A stretch of 64,000 nucleotides of DNA. Source: Chondrus crispus (lineage: Eukaryota; Rhodophyta; Florideophyceae; Gigartinales; Gigartinaceae). The notes under the pieces are model-generated. The model had not been told where the DNA came from and made no database searches. It saw nothing but the letters and a program-made list of their open reading frames with translations. Made by a program: the position numbers and the translations under genes. Below are positions 55,101 through 64,000 of the stretch, piece by piece. How positions within the stretch are numbered: the stretch's first letter is position 1; each line of letters starts with the position of its first letter. The stretch is taken from assembly GCF_000350225.1 (NCBI RefSeq), contig NW_005179204.1, positions 1 to 64,000 on the forward strand. Direction: 5' to 3'.

Positions 55101-56316
55101 CCACTACAGTTGAGCCTCGTCTGATCATGCATTTTCCATTTTCGAACCCAACTTTTAGTCCAAGTTCAGTCATTCGACTGACAGAGAGCAGAGAGAACGC
55201 AAAGTCCGGAACGTGCAATACATCCGTCAACTTGCACGGTTCGATGCGGCCATTCACATTTAACTTCAAGTGAACGTCACCACGGCCGGCAACCTTTGCA
55301 CTAGCCTTGGTTCCCATCTGAACAGAGGCGGATTCAAGTGGCTCGTACGTTGCAAACAAAGATCGGTCATATGTAATATGAGCTGTACAAGCTGAATCTA
55401 CGAGCCACGAAGGCGACATCTCCAGATTGTTCGTGTGCGAAGCTTTTGACATCAGACATGTGAAGTCGACGCTGTTTACAACCATGTCGGGATCAGGTTT
55501 CTGTGTGACAAATGCAGATTGTTTCCGTTGAGACATACGCGGTTTATATCCGCTAGGAGGAGCCGGGCGACGCCCATTCAAATCCTTTCCCCAGCAGCGG
55601 GTTGCCGTATGGCCTGTATGACCGCAGTTCGTGCATTTGTAATCGTTTATGTCCCGATTGTTGGGGGCACGATTAACCAGAGCCGATGTCTGTGAGGAGC
55701 TAGACTTCATGTTTGCTCGTTGCTCTTCCTGCAGCAGACGACTTTTCACAAAGTCCAAACTGAATATCTTTTCCTCATTACCGAGAGCATCAAGTGCAAC
55801 GATGAGAGCCTCGAAACCGGCAGGCAGACCGTTGAGCACTGCCATGGCCATCTCCTTGTCATCGATGTTTACGCTCATTGACTTGAGGATGGCTGCCAGC
55901 TGCTTGACACGATTGATGTATGCAAGCACCTTTTCACCGGAAAACATCTTCACAGTGTAGAACTCACGACGTGCAGCTAGTTTGTTCAGCAAAGTGTGCC
56001 TCTCAAACACGTTGACAATAGCTTCCCACATCTCATGAGCAGTATCAACATCACGTACATGCTCAAGATGCTCATCTGATAGGGAGAGACCAATCAGTGC
56101 TTTAGCTTTACTGTCACCTCTGATCCACTTCTTACGCTCTTCCGCGCGTTCCTCACTTGGAACTCTTCCCTCAACGATGTATTGGTCAACATCACGTAGG
56201 GCAAGCAGAAGTTGTATTTTCTGCTTCCACACGTAGAAGTTGGAGTCCGTCAGTTTGTCGATTCTGATGGATCCTCCTCCTCCTTGATCTTCCATTTTAG
56301 GGCAAATAAACTTCAA
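52177..56316 (-). CDS. Copia A gag-pol polyprotein (1379 residues), intact
   Basis: One open frame. The frame's first ATG is at 56316, but the ATG at 56295 (MEDQGGGG) matches the starts of copy 1 and family B and is the likelier start. Domains (numbered from 56316): UBN2-type gag (about 20-215); CCHC knuckle CTNCGHTGHTATRC (about 228-241); aspartic protease with WLVDSACTAHI (about 300; DSA rather than DSG); GAG-pre-integrase zinc region (about 430-480, HERFAHVH...CSACVYG); integrase core with Asp in LVHSDVCGPL (508), Asp in LRTDRGGEYL (575) and Glu in EQNGVAERLNR (610); reverse transcriptase with ALYVDDLLLAGSD (1048); RNase H with SDADWGG, CEAEYIALSEA and GCDNAGTIAF (about 1230-1330). All catalytic residues expected of the copia superfamily are present, so the copy may be able to transpose. 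Confidence 0.95.
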   Translation of the reverse strand: MKFICPKMEDQGGGGSIRIDKLTDSNFYVWKQKIQLLLALRDVDQYIVEGRVPSEERAEERKKWIRGDSKAKALIGLSLSDEHLEHVRDVDTAHEMWEAIVNVFERHTLLNKLAARREFYTVKMFSGEKVLAYINRVKQLAAILKSMSVNIDDKEMAMAVLNGLPAGFEALIVALDALGNEEKIFSLDFVKSRLLQEEQRANMKSSSSQTSALVNRAPNNRDINDYKCTNCGHTGHTATRCWGKDLNGRRPAPPSGYKPRMSQRKQSAFVTQKPDPDMVVNSVDFTCLMSKASHTNNLEMSPSWLVDSACTAHITYDRSLFATYEPLESASVQMGTKASAKVAGRGDVHLKLNVNGRIEPCKLTDVLHVPDFAFSLLSVSRMTELGLKVGFENGKCMIRRGSTVVATATLVGELYVVDIVSDIGSAHAATLQTWHERFAHVHSQGIASMIRDNVVSGVKLLGNEANKINNTDNDCISEKCSACVYGKATRSVIPKERSSRRAYFCLDLVHSDVCGPLEVQSIGGAKYFMTFIDDHSNWSVVYPMHHKSEAFERYKMFAQLAQTHTGRKIKVLRTDRGGEYLSTEFKSFLIANGTQHQMTTAYTPEQNGVAERLNRTLVNLVRSMLAHKKVTKRFWAEALANAVYVRNRVTSRAIPPKMTPYHLWMKSVPNVGHLRVFGSKCWYTLPKHNIQKLDARAKEAMFLGYAENTKAYKLWDGDLHKAIVSRDVTFDESTRGKSGEPMDTNEEATTDDDTINLNIDEEVAENEAVASEASSPDEQQDSDESSNSSPTPGEDETTETVEQHVVEEETIDPPTNLRRSTRIRKTPGAWWAAALVTAGLLSHPHVITEIPNSYKQAMDSPKARFWQKGIDKELASQHKNKTWTLVPRSQASNVLTSRWVFGVKQLPDESGKLVETAKGRLVARGFQQVEGIDYTETFAPVIKFTTIRLLLALVAHFDLELHQMDVVTAFLNGDLHEEIYMEQPEGCIDKVKPDSVCKLLKAIYGLKQAHRQWHSKIDEFLITELGFNTTRSDPCLYIRRQGNVIMIIALYVDDLLLAGSDLEAILWMKNELNKRFDMKDLGEAKTCIGLEIDRIRSKHVLTVTQSKYAQAVLKRFKMSACNPCVTPMEQSRHVTMQVAETGTDDNPCFEPYRQAIGCLMFLMVGTRPDIAYAIGKLSQHCADPHDSHWTGVKRVLRYLRGSQHLGIVFGKDDLGTELHGYSDADWGGCLESRKSTSGYVFKLCDGPISWASRKQTVVAKSTCEAEYIALSEACKEAAWLRRFHADVLGANSDPTIRVGCDNAGTIAFAQNESTNRRNKHIDITYHFVRDAVQRKLVTLYHCPTTEIPADMLTKPLGRVLFEKFVGMVGLSECKAAQSM

Positions 56317-56467
56317 GTATTCGAAAATCCGTTCGGGGATCCCAAGCCGTTAACCGATAGTCAACACAATGGCAAGCCCACCCGTCTAAGAAGTTCGATA
56401 TGATTCCTATGAAGTTGCACTAGGAGAAATTTGCGAACAGATATGTGAATTTATTTGGATGAAATCC

Positions 56468-57010
56468 CTAACTATTCTGTTCACAAACTACCTTTAAGTG
56501 TGCGGCACCGTTCTCGTGGCACTTCAGGTGCCCGTGAGACTCAAAGACGCGATTGCAAGGGATACAACGCGGAGTCTCCTTAGCGTTGGCAACTTGAATG
56601 CGATGAGACCTAGACTGAATGTGGTCGTAAAAGGCCTTCGCACTATTGCCACTAACGCCGCGCACTTTACAATACCGCTTATACCGCGGGCACACCTTAC
56701 GATTCCTCTTGCGCTCACGCTTGAACTGCTTATCCGCGAGAACAGCCGCTTTCCGAGCAGAAAGTCGATGCGTAGTTCTCTTTATTGGTGCGGGAACAGA
56801 GCGCGGAATACGAGGAATCCTATATGGTGCGCAACTCGAGGACGGACCCGGAAGCGCGAGCCGAGGTGAAGGTTGATCCTCAGGCTCAAGCACCTCAACG
56901 GATACGACCTCCGATGTCCGAACCGTTCGACCGGTGACCAGCTTCCCAGGCGCAGAGCGCACCGGTACTAATTCCAGATCTAACACAACCCCGTAAAAAC
57001 AGGTATTCAC
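56468..57010 (-). CDS. Copia A leader ORF, copy 2: two-zinc-finger protein (finger 1 mutated)
   Basis: 180 residues, nearly identical to 45639-46181. In this copy the second Cys of finger 1 is Arg (CKVRGVSG), while finger 2 (CIPCNRVF...CHENGAAH) is complete. The frame is otherwise intact. It is encoded on the sense strand about 150 bases upstream of gag and about 490 bases downstream of the PBS. On the sense strand a GTAAGT (57132-57127) and a TACTGAC...GTTAG stretch just inside the ORF start resemble splice signals, so the true protein might begin elsewhere. Confidence 0.65.
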   Translation of the reverse strand: MNTCFYGVVLDLELVPVRSAPGKLVTGRTVRTSEVVSVEVLEPEDQPSPRLALPGPSSSCAPYRIPRIPRSVPAPIKRTTHRLSARKAAVLADKQFKRERKRNRKVCPRYKRYCKVRGVSGNSAKAFYDHIQSRSHRIQVANAKETPRCIPCNRVFESHGHLKCHENGAAHLKVVCEQNS

Positions 57011-57501
57011 AATAAGGAATATGAAGATAATCGTCAGTAACAGATTTTGGAATTATTGCTCTTAAGAACCACCAAAACGTGCAAAGACAATCACTTAGAT
57101 GTGTAGGAAATGGAAAGAAACTCAAAACTTACTTTGCATGAGAGAACGAAGAAAAACCAAATGCGAGATTGACGACGACGGCGGTAGCGGGAGCGGAAAC
57201 GAAGACGAAGACCAAAGACAGAGACAGCAGCAAGAACCACAGCAAGAACGAAAGCCAAACCAAGAACGAAGACAACGAAGACAGCGGGGGCGATGACCAA
57301 AACCAATTCACACAAGAGAGCAAGAACGACAGCAGCAGCGAAAACCAAAACCAAGAACGACGGCAAGAACGAGAGCGACAACGACAGCGAGAAGACCAGC
57401 GGAAAGAACGACGAGAAACGGCAGCGAAAACGACAGCGACAACGACGGCAGAAACAACGGAACGAGAACGACAGACTCATGCAGTGAAACGACAGCGAGG
57501 G
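57011..57501 (-). other. Copia A copy 2 leader, low-complexity part
   Basis: Pyrimidine-rich sense strand as in copy 1, with a preserved 129-codon frame (57480-57091) of Phe/Leu/Val/Arg-rich composition. Its coding status is unproved. 56331-56383, between the zinc-finger ORF and gag, holds the leader element shared with copia B. Confidence 0.4.
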
Positions 57502-57516
57502 GCTGGGCCCATAACC
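57502..57516 (-). other. Half-tRNA primer-binding site of copia A copy 2
   Basis: GGTTATGGGCCCAGC on the minus strand, immediately after the LTR; complementary to the initiator tRNA-Met anticodon arm over 15 bases. Confidence 0.9.
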
Positions 57517-58780
57517 TAATGGTAGGTTCGGAGGGGCAAGGGAAAGAAGGAAGGCAGGTTGATGTGTGTGAGTGAAGGAGTTGGTACCGAGGTTTACTTT
57601 GAAGCCGTTTTCCTGCGATATTTATACACTTCGAGTGCTACACTATCGCTCTACTCCGACTCCCAGTAAACCATACTCTACTATGCGCGACCAAGCGCGG
57701 TCCTCTTGTGGCCCGACCATACTGTTCGATTTCCACCTTACGAATCGATTCGTAACTATTAGCTCACAACTATTTCTACACATTCTAAATGACTGTAAAC
57801 CATGGCCCTATGCATGCAACTGTTTCACACCTTACTAATCTGCATCCAGTCATGCCAGACTTCATTGTTGTGCAACGAACAACTTGGCACTTGTCTATTT
57901 CCAACAACGCAAACGTCTTTCATATCACAATCGCCATACGTATCCTTGTTTCTCACCTTACTAATTTCGCCAAGCACTGTCAGATAATTATGGCAAGTTA
58001 TAACAATGTGCATCCAGACTTTCTACACAACTCACATGAGAATACATGTAAATCACACGAGTACTGTCATGAACTTGCATCCAACGGCGCACCATGACGA
58101 GAGCACAGTGCAACGGCGCGTGCTCACGCAAGACTCGCATACAGCGTGACGCGTACACAGAATAATCGCACAACTGTATTCCTCTCGCGAGAAGCACTTG
58201 TTGTACTTTTGATTCACATGTACTGTACTCGGACACGCGCAGGATCGCAAACAGTCTGACACTGTAAAACTGTAAACCCTCATGTGCATACACCTGGATG
58301 CGTGTACATGTGTACGTACACGAATCCACCTGGCGACGTGTACATGTGTACACGGCATACATGTGTCCCGCCCGGGGGCCCCATGCAATTACCCATTACA
58401 ACCATGGCAAACCACTTGAAACCCCCAAAACAACGTAATTATGGCATATACAGGCCATTTAAAGTACATCACAAGGCCAATGACGCACACGTGGACAACA
58501 CTCGACCAATAGATTTGCAGCATTAGACCTGAGGGCCAATAGAATTGCAGTATTTCCTGTGTAGTCTATAGTGCTACGGGCCAAGGTTCCACTTGGCAAA
58601 ACTATGCAAATTTGCATGACCCTCCGAGAGGCCACTTTCGTCCCCGGAACCCCAAAATCTGGGATTTTACACGTGTCATGTCGTGATATGCGTAAGAGCG
58701 CCCGGACCGTGCAGTCATGTACACGTGTCACTCGATTTTGACCTTTTCAGATAACAGCATGTGGTCGCACATTTTCAATA
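57517..58780 (-). repeat. 5' LTR of copia A copy 2 (1264 bp)
   Basis: Same ends as the 3' LTR. Visible differences: positions near 57620 (TATTTATAC against TACTTATAC), 58330 and 58500. TATA-like element near 57620 (minus). Confidence 0.92.
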
Positions 58781-58782
58781 TG

Positions 58783-59160
58783 TGTTGAAATAGTGAGCGC
58801 GCCCAAGGGGACACCAAGAAGCCAGCGCCTGTGGCCTAGTGGTTAAGGAATTTTTGCGGCAGATTTTTCAGACCTCGATTTTAACATCAGGTTATGGGCC
58901 CAGATTTACGCTACCATTCGTGAGTTCGATTCTCACCGGGTGCACTTGGGCGGCGCAATGTTTGTTTGTTTGTGTCACACTTGGGAGCGTACCTGCCTGT
59001 GTGTTGTGCAGTGACCGGCGCCGTGTGTTTGGCGTCCCTTGGTCGAGGGGGAGTGTTGAAATAGTGAGCGCGCCCAAGGGGACACCAAGAAGCCAGCGCC
59101 TGTGGCCTAGTGGTTAAGAAATTTTTGCGGCAGATTTTTCAGACCTCGATTTTAACATCA
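58783..59160 (+). mobile_element. TRIM-like mini LTR retrotransposon (378 bp)
   Basis: Two 107-bp direct repeats (58783-58889 and 59054-59160; one difference) start TGTTGAAATAG and end TTTTAACATCA. The first is followed at once by the half-tRNA PBS GGTTATGGGCCCAG (58890-58903); the second is preceded by the purine tract GGTCGAGGGGGAG (59041-59053). The 164-bp interior codes for nothing. PBS and PPT match the copia elements here, which could supply enzymes in trans. ACTTT on the right (59161) pairs with ACTTT left of copia A copy 2 (50897), so TRIM and copia A together sit between one target duplication. Confidence 0.85.
58825..58944 (+). other. tRNA-like sequence with Pol III A and B boxes inside the TRIM
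   Basis: GCGCCTG (58825-58831) can pair with CGGGTGC (58937-58943) as an acceptor stem with two G-U pairs. TGGCCTAGTGG (58832-58842) fits the A box, and GTGAG-TTCGATT-CTCAC (58920-58936) is a perfect T arm with a B box. The anticodon region is replaced by about 70 bases that contain the LTR/internal border and the PBS. The 5' half is repeated in the second LTR (59096-59113); the 3' half occurs once. It is unlikely to be a working tRNA gene, but a Pol III promoter is possible. Confidence 0.6.
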
Positions 59161-62100
59161 ACTTTTACATCTGGAAGCAGAAAATCCAGCTACTGCTTGC
59201 TCTCCGAGATGTCGATCAATACGTTTTTGATGATATCCCGGAGAATGCGACGTCAGATGACCGGAGAAAATGGATCCGTGGTGACGCAAAAGCAAAGGCA
59301 GTCATCGGACTCACGCTTTCTGATGACTACTTGCAACATGTGCGAGGGTGCTGCAGTGCGAAAGAGACATGGGAAGCAATTCTGAATGTGTTTGAGCGTC
59401 ATACTTTGCTCAACAAACTTGCCGCCCGTCGCGACTTTTACACTGTATCCATGCTCCCATCCGAGAAAGTGCTCGTGTTCATCAATCGTGTGAAGCAACT
59501 TGCTGCCAGATTGCAGTCAATGAGTGTTGAGATTGACGATAAAGAAATTGCAATGGCTGTGTTGAATGGCTTGCCTCCACGATTCGATAACTTGATTGTT
59601 GCTCTTGACGCACTTGGCAATGAAGATAAAGTGTTTGGACTCGAGTTTGTGAAGAGTCGTCTGCTGCAAGAAGAGCAACGAGAAAGCATGAAGACCGTTT
59701 CTGCTTCATCACCACATGCACCTGCACTTGTCAATCGTATGCCTATTCGACGCCATATGAAATGTACGAATTGCAATAGACATGGGCATACTGCAGTGCG
59801 TTGCTGGGGCCAGGATGTGAATGGGCGCGGACCAGCACCGCCAGACAGGTTCCGGTCCCGCAACCCCGGCATGAAGCCAAGTGCATTCGTATCTCGAGAT
59901 GAAACTTCTACTGCTGCCTTTGCTGAAAGCGACTTTACATGCCTACTTTCGACTTCTTCTCCCTAAAGGAAGGCAGTGAACGCAGGGTCATGGCTTGTGG
60001 ATTCCGGTTGCAGTGCCCACATTACATTTGATCGCTCTTTGTTCGTTACTTATGAACAGATGCAATCTGGATCAGTCGAGATGGGCACGAAGGCTAGAGC
60101 CAATGTCGCTGGTCGTGGTGAGGTAGAATTCATGTTGAACGTCAATGGTAGTCCACATCCTTGCAAATTGTCCAACGTTTTGCATGTCCCTGATTTCGGA
60201 TACTCGCTTCTGTCTGTTAGCCAAATCGTTTCAAAGGGCTTGCAAGTGTCATTTGAAAATGACAAATGCATCGTTACTGCAGGACCAACTCTAGTTGCCA
60301 CAGCTAGTCAAGTTGGGGATTTATTCATATTGACGTCATGAATGAAACTTTCTCTGCTCACTTAATTACCTTGCAGACGCTACATGAACGAATGGCCCAT
60401 GTTAACGTACAAGGAATCGCATCAATGATTCACAATAATGTGGTAAGTGGCATCAATGTGCGTCAAAGCGATGTGATCAGAGCAATGAATCGAAAGTCTG
60501 ACAATCACTCTCTCGTTTGTCCTGCGTGTGTGTTTGGCAAAGCAACGCCATCAGTAATCCCGAAACAGCGATCATTGTCTCGAGCACAGAACTGTCTTGA
60601 CTTGGTACATTCCGACGTTTGCGGTCTGCTCGAAGTACAGTCTATTGGTGGTTCGAGATACTTCATTACATTTGTAGATGATCACTAGAACTGGGTTGTT
60701 GTGTACACGATGCGAAATTAATTTGAGGCCTTTGCAAAATACAAGTTGTATGAACAGTTTGCCCAAACGCACACTGGTCGCAAAGTGAAGGTGCTTCGCA
60801 CTGATCGAGGGGGAGAGTACTTGTCGACAGAATTCAAGTCATATTTGGATTCAAACGGTACACAGCACCAGCTCACCACTGCCTACACACCTGAACAAAA
60901 CGGTGTTGCTGAACGTTTGAATCGAACCTTGATTGATCTTGTCCGTTCCATGCTTTCTCATAAACAGGTCAGTAAACGATTCTGGGCAGAGGCTCTTGCC
61001 ACTGCAGTATATGTACGCAATCGAGTTACTTCACGGGCTTTGCCAGTTAACACGACTCCCCATCACATTTGGATGAAGTCAAATCCAAATGTTGGCCATT
61101 TGCGAGTATTTGGGTCAAAGTGTTGGTATACATTACCGAAATTAGAGCTCCGTAAGCTTGACTTGCGAGCGCGTGAAGCGATGTTTCTCGGTTATTCGCA
61201 ATGCAGTAAAGCATACAAACTTTGGGACGGAGAGTTGAGTAAAGTTGTTGTTTCACGAGATGCCAAGTTTGATGAATCGACATGTGGGATGCATGACATT
61301 CCTGCACATGAAAAAGATTCAATCAGCTCTGACGTTGGCGTTGTATTGCTCGGTGGCGACAATGAGAATGAAGCCGATACCCCAAATGCTAATGAGGTTG
61401 GGTCGGAAGAGGATGAAATTTCAGGGGAGGTTATTGAAAACGAGGACACTCACTCTGTAGGTGAGAATGATGAAGATGATGTATCACCTCCCGTCGAAAC
61501 TCCGAATGTCACCCCTCCAACTCCGACTCCAGCTGTACGAAGATCGTCTCGAATCATTAGACCTCCCGGATCATGGTGGAGGAGCAACTTTGCAGCTGCT
61601 CCTCTTTCACATGCGCATGTCGCTATTGAAGGTCCCAAGACTTTCAAACAAGCAACCCACGGTCCTAGAGCTGCATTTTGGCAAACCGGCATTGACAAAG
61701 AACTTGCATCGCAGACTAAGAATCAGACCTGGAAACTTGTTCCTCGATCTGAGGCGTCAAACATCTTGACATCTCGATGGGTTTTCAATGTCAAGCAGCT
61801 GCCTGATGCAAATGGCAATATAGTTGAAAGTGCAAAAGCCAGACTTGTTGCCCGTGGATTCCAGCAAGTGCAGGGTCTTGACTATACTGAGACATATGCC
61901 CCTGTCATAAAGTTTACGACTATTCGTCTACTTCTTGCCTTAGTTGCTCATTACGACCTTGAACTTCATCAGATGGATGTCGTGACTGCGTTTCTGAACG
62001 GCGACTTGGATGAAGACATCTACATGGAGCAACCCGAAGGCTGCGTTGACAAAAGCAAAAGTGATCACGTGTGTAAACTCTTGAAGGCACTTTACGGTCT

Positions 62101-63205
62101 TAAACAAGCACCTCGTCAATGGCATACGAAAGTGGATGATTTCTTACTCGGTGAATTGGGATTTGAGACTTCACGTAGTGATCCATGCCTCTACATTAAA
62201 CGCATTGGTAACACTATCATGCTAATTGCACTTTATGTCGATGACTTGTTGCTCGCTGGTAGTGATATCCATGCCATCAAATGGATGAAGGGGGAGCTTA
62301 ACAAACGGTTTGAGATGAAAGACCTTAGTAAGGCAAAAGTCTGCATTGGTCTTGAGATTCAAAGAGATCGCACCATCAAGACATTGAGTCTCACTCAAAC
62401 TAAGTATGCATTAAATGTGCTTGACCGTTTTAAAATGTCGACTTGTAACCCTTCTCTGGCTCCAATGGAACAAGGTCGCAAAACCACGAATTCTATCGAA
62501 AACGACTCCAAAACAAAGGCACCGTATCGTGAGGCAGTCGGTTGCCTTATGTACTTGATGGTTGGCACTCGTCCAGACTTGGCATACGCCATTGGAAAGC
62601 TTTCCCAACATTCTGCCAACCCATGTGAGTCACACTGGGCAGGTGTAAAACGAGTAATGCGATACGTGCAAGGGACTCGAAACTTAGGAATCGTGTTTGA
62701 CAATAAATCCAAATCGCCGGAGTTGCTCGGTTTCAGTGATGCTGACTGGGCCGGTTGTTCAGACTCTCGCAAGTCGACCAGCGGATATGTTTTCAAGTTC
62801 TGTGGTGGAGCTATCAGTTGGAGTTCCCGGAAACAGACTGTGGTTGCGACTTCGACGTGTGAAGCTGAGTACATTGCACTATGTGAAGCGTGTAAGGAGG
62901 CGACCTGGTTGCGTCAAGTTGTTGCTGATGTCCTCGGACTTGATTCTGATCCCACGATCATGATGGGGTGTGACAATGCAGGGACGATTTCGTTTGCACA
63001 GAATGAATCGATCAACCGTCGCAACAAACATGTTGATGTAAAATACCACTACGTACGAGATGCTATTAAGACAAACATTGTGTATTTGTCGCATTGTCCG
63101 ACCACTTCGATGCCTACGGATATCTTAACCAAAGCACTTGGGCGAATTCTATTCCAGAAGTTTGTAGAACTTCTGGGGCTTGCAGTGTCCAGTAAAAGCA
63201 TGTGA
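59161..63205 (+). pseudogene. Copia B gag-pol (most of it), stops and one frameshift
   Basis: The frame resumes at 59166 (YIWKQKIQ) through gag with CCHC knuckle (CTNCNRHGHTAVRC, near 59765) to a TAA at 59964. The same frame continues with the protease (WLVDSGCSAHITFD) to a stop near 60341. A frame change follows; two more stops lie in the integrase region (60687 and 60719). From 60746 a frame of 819 codons is open to the TGA at 63205: the rest of integrase (LRTDRGGEYL, PEQNGVAERLNR), reverse transcriptase (ALYVDDLLLAGSD) and complete RNase H. It is inactive, yet the protease has the canonical DSG that family A lacks. Confidence 0.92.
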
Positions 63206-63216
63206 TCGAGGGGGAG
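63206..63216 (+). other. Polypurine tract of copia B
   Basis: CGAGGGGGAG directly before the 3' LTR; the same word precedes the TRIM 3' LTR. Confidence 0.8.
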
Positions 63217-63978
63217 TGTTGGAAATCTTCGACCACATGCTAAGCTACAAGCCTGGACAGATATCACACGTGTACGCCGACGAAACCTAAAATGCTTGCA
63301 AGAGCATTCTCAGGATGTTTGGTCTTCAACACCGACACGTGTCATATTTGTACACGGTTGCACTTTCGTAATATTTGTGAGCATGTTTCAATGTTGGTGT
63401 TGACACGTGTAAGTTATGTACCTCATGGCACTCTACAGTACATTCTGAACATGTTTCATTTTTCTCGATTTGACACGTGTGTGACACGTATGACATTTGT
63501 CCTACACGTGTGTGACACGTATGACGTATGTGCCACAGTGGTTATTAATCGTAGTGTAAAATCTGTAATCTACAGTACAGTACATTCAGATATTATTGAC
63601 TCTCAAACGGTCCGAAATTATTAGCAAGAGAGAGTGCAAGTAGGAAAGTCATTTGATTATCAACCGAGAGTGGAAATAGGAGAGTCACTTGATTATCAAC
63701 CGAGAGTGCAAGAAGGAGAGTCATTTGATTATCAACCGAGAGTGCAACAGGGAGAGTCACTTGATTATCAACCGAGAGTGCAACAGGGAGAGTCACTTGA
63801 TTATCAACGAGTGCAAGAAGGAGAGTCACGTGACCAGCCCTAATGGCTCGAATTGTATGTAGTTCGAAGAGTATAAGTAGCGCCAATAGTTGGCGACCAA
63901 GAGTAAAATGGTATCAACTTTTTTTCCCGTCAACCACCAGCAACCTTCAACCATCCTTCTTCCCTCTGCCCCGCTGAC
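63217..63978 (+). repeat. 3' LTR of copia B, interrupted at its end
   Basis: Matches the 5' LTR up to CCCCGCTGAC, where the last bases (CTTTCTATA) are displaced by a gypsy LTR. Holds the 36-bp repeats (63626-63838) and a TATA box near 63870. Confidence 0.92.
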
Positions 63979-64000
63979 TGTAGTATAATCACCCCCAACG
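63979..64000 (-). repeat. Start of another gypsy LTR (window edge)
   Basis: The 22 bases from TGTAGTATAATCACC to the edge are identical to the left end of the LTR at 9075, so a minus-oriented gypsy element or solo LTR of that subfamily begins here. Confidence 0.8.

Larger units (their letters stand above)
50902..58780 (-). mobile_element. Ty1/copia family A, copy 2: young and apparently intact (7.9 kb)
   Basis: Minus strand. LTRs of identical length (1264 bp) differ at about three positions; PBS, leader with zinc-finger ORF, one gag-pol frame and PPT are all present. Left flank is ACTTT (50897-50901). The matching ACTTT lies not at 58781 but beyond the adjoining TRIM at 59161-59165. Confidence 0.92.
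48989..63978 (+). mobile_element. Ty1/copia family B element, carrying nested insertions
   Basis: 5' LTR, half-tRNA PBS, long leader, gag start, then the ACTTT-bracketed block 50902-59160, then the rest of gag-pol, PPT and 3' LTR. It lies inside the copia A fragment. The 3' LTR is itself cut at 63979 by a gypsy LTR, so the far flank is outside the window. Confidence 0.9.

Noticed and set aside
58825-58944. Functional tRNA gene
   Set aside because: Anticodon arm absent or disrupted and the 5' half repeated in both TRIM LTRs; reported as tRNA-like only.

Overview
The window is a eukaryotic nuclear region made mostly of nested LTR retrotransposons, with a small island of host sequence on the left. 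The single-exon genes, the GC-rich chromodomain Ty3/gypsy elements next to Ty1/copia elements primed by an internal piece of initiator tRNA-Met, and a plant/protist-type proton-pyrophosphatase relic would all fit a red alga. That assignment is an inference; nothing here proves the species.

Layout. 1-6446 is host sequence: the 5' part of a basic protein gene (minus strand, running off the left edge), a divergent single-exon gene for a 791-residue protein of unknown function (565-2940), and a decayed membrane pyrophosphatase (about 3945-5400). 6447-9684 is a truncated Ty3/gypsy copy on the minus strand (element 1: 5' LTR plus gag). 9685-12225 is a broken MULE-type DNA transposase on the minus strand. 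12226-26835 is a 14.6 kb Ty3/gypsy chromovirus on the plus strand (element 2) with an intact 1517-residue pol and a 6 kb post-pol tail that carries a 762-residue antisense ORF and a nine-copy 57-bp minisatellite. Elements 1 and 2 form a large inverted repeat around the MULE. 26836-27293 is a remnant of a copia-type LTR.

27294-47937 is a minus-strand copia element (family A, copy 1). It was invaded by a family B solo LTR (30337-31098, TSD CGACG) and by another full Ty3/gypsy element (element 4, 31163-44797, TSD GTTCG). 47938-48988 is a plus-strand fragment of family A pol. From 48989 to the right edge lies a family B copia element (plus strand). Its gag is interrupted by a block (50902-59160, bracketed by ACTTT) made of a young, apparently intact family A copia (copy 2; LTRs differ by about 3 of 1264 bases; 1379-residue gag-pol) and a 378-bp TRIM-like mini-retrotransposon. 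The family B 3' LTR is cut at 63979 by yet another gypsy LTR.

Unusual features: (a) a hairpin plus polypurine tract present twice in each full-length gypsy element, once at the end of pol and once at the 3' LTR, enclosing a 5-6 kb tail; (b) an extra ORF with two U1-type C2H2 zinc fingers between the primer-binding site and gag of family A copia; (c) a TRIM whose LTR/internal junction lies inside a tRNA-like sequence with A and B boxes; (d) a conserved -1 frameshift signal between gypsy gag and pol; (e) arrays of LTR hairpins whose stems change sequence but keep pairing. All alignments were made by eye; no searches or folding programs were run.
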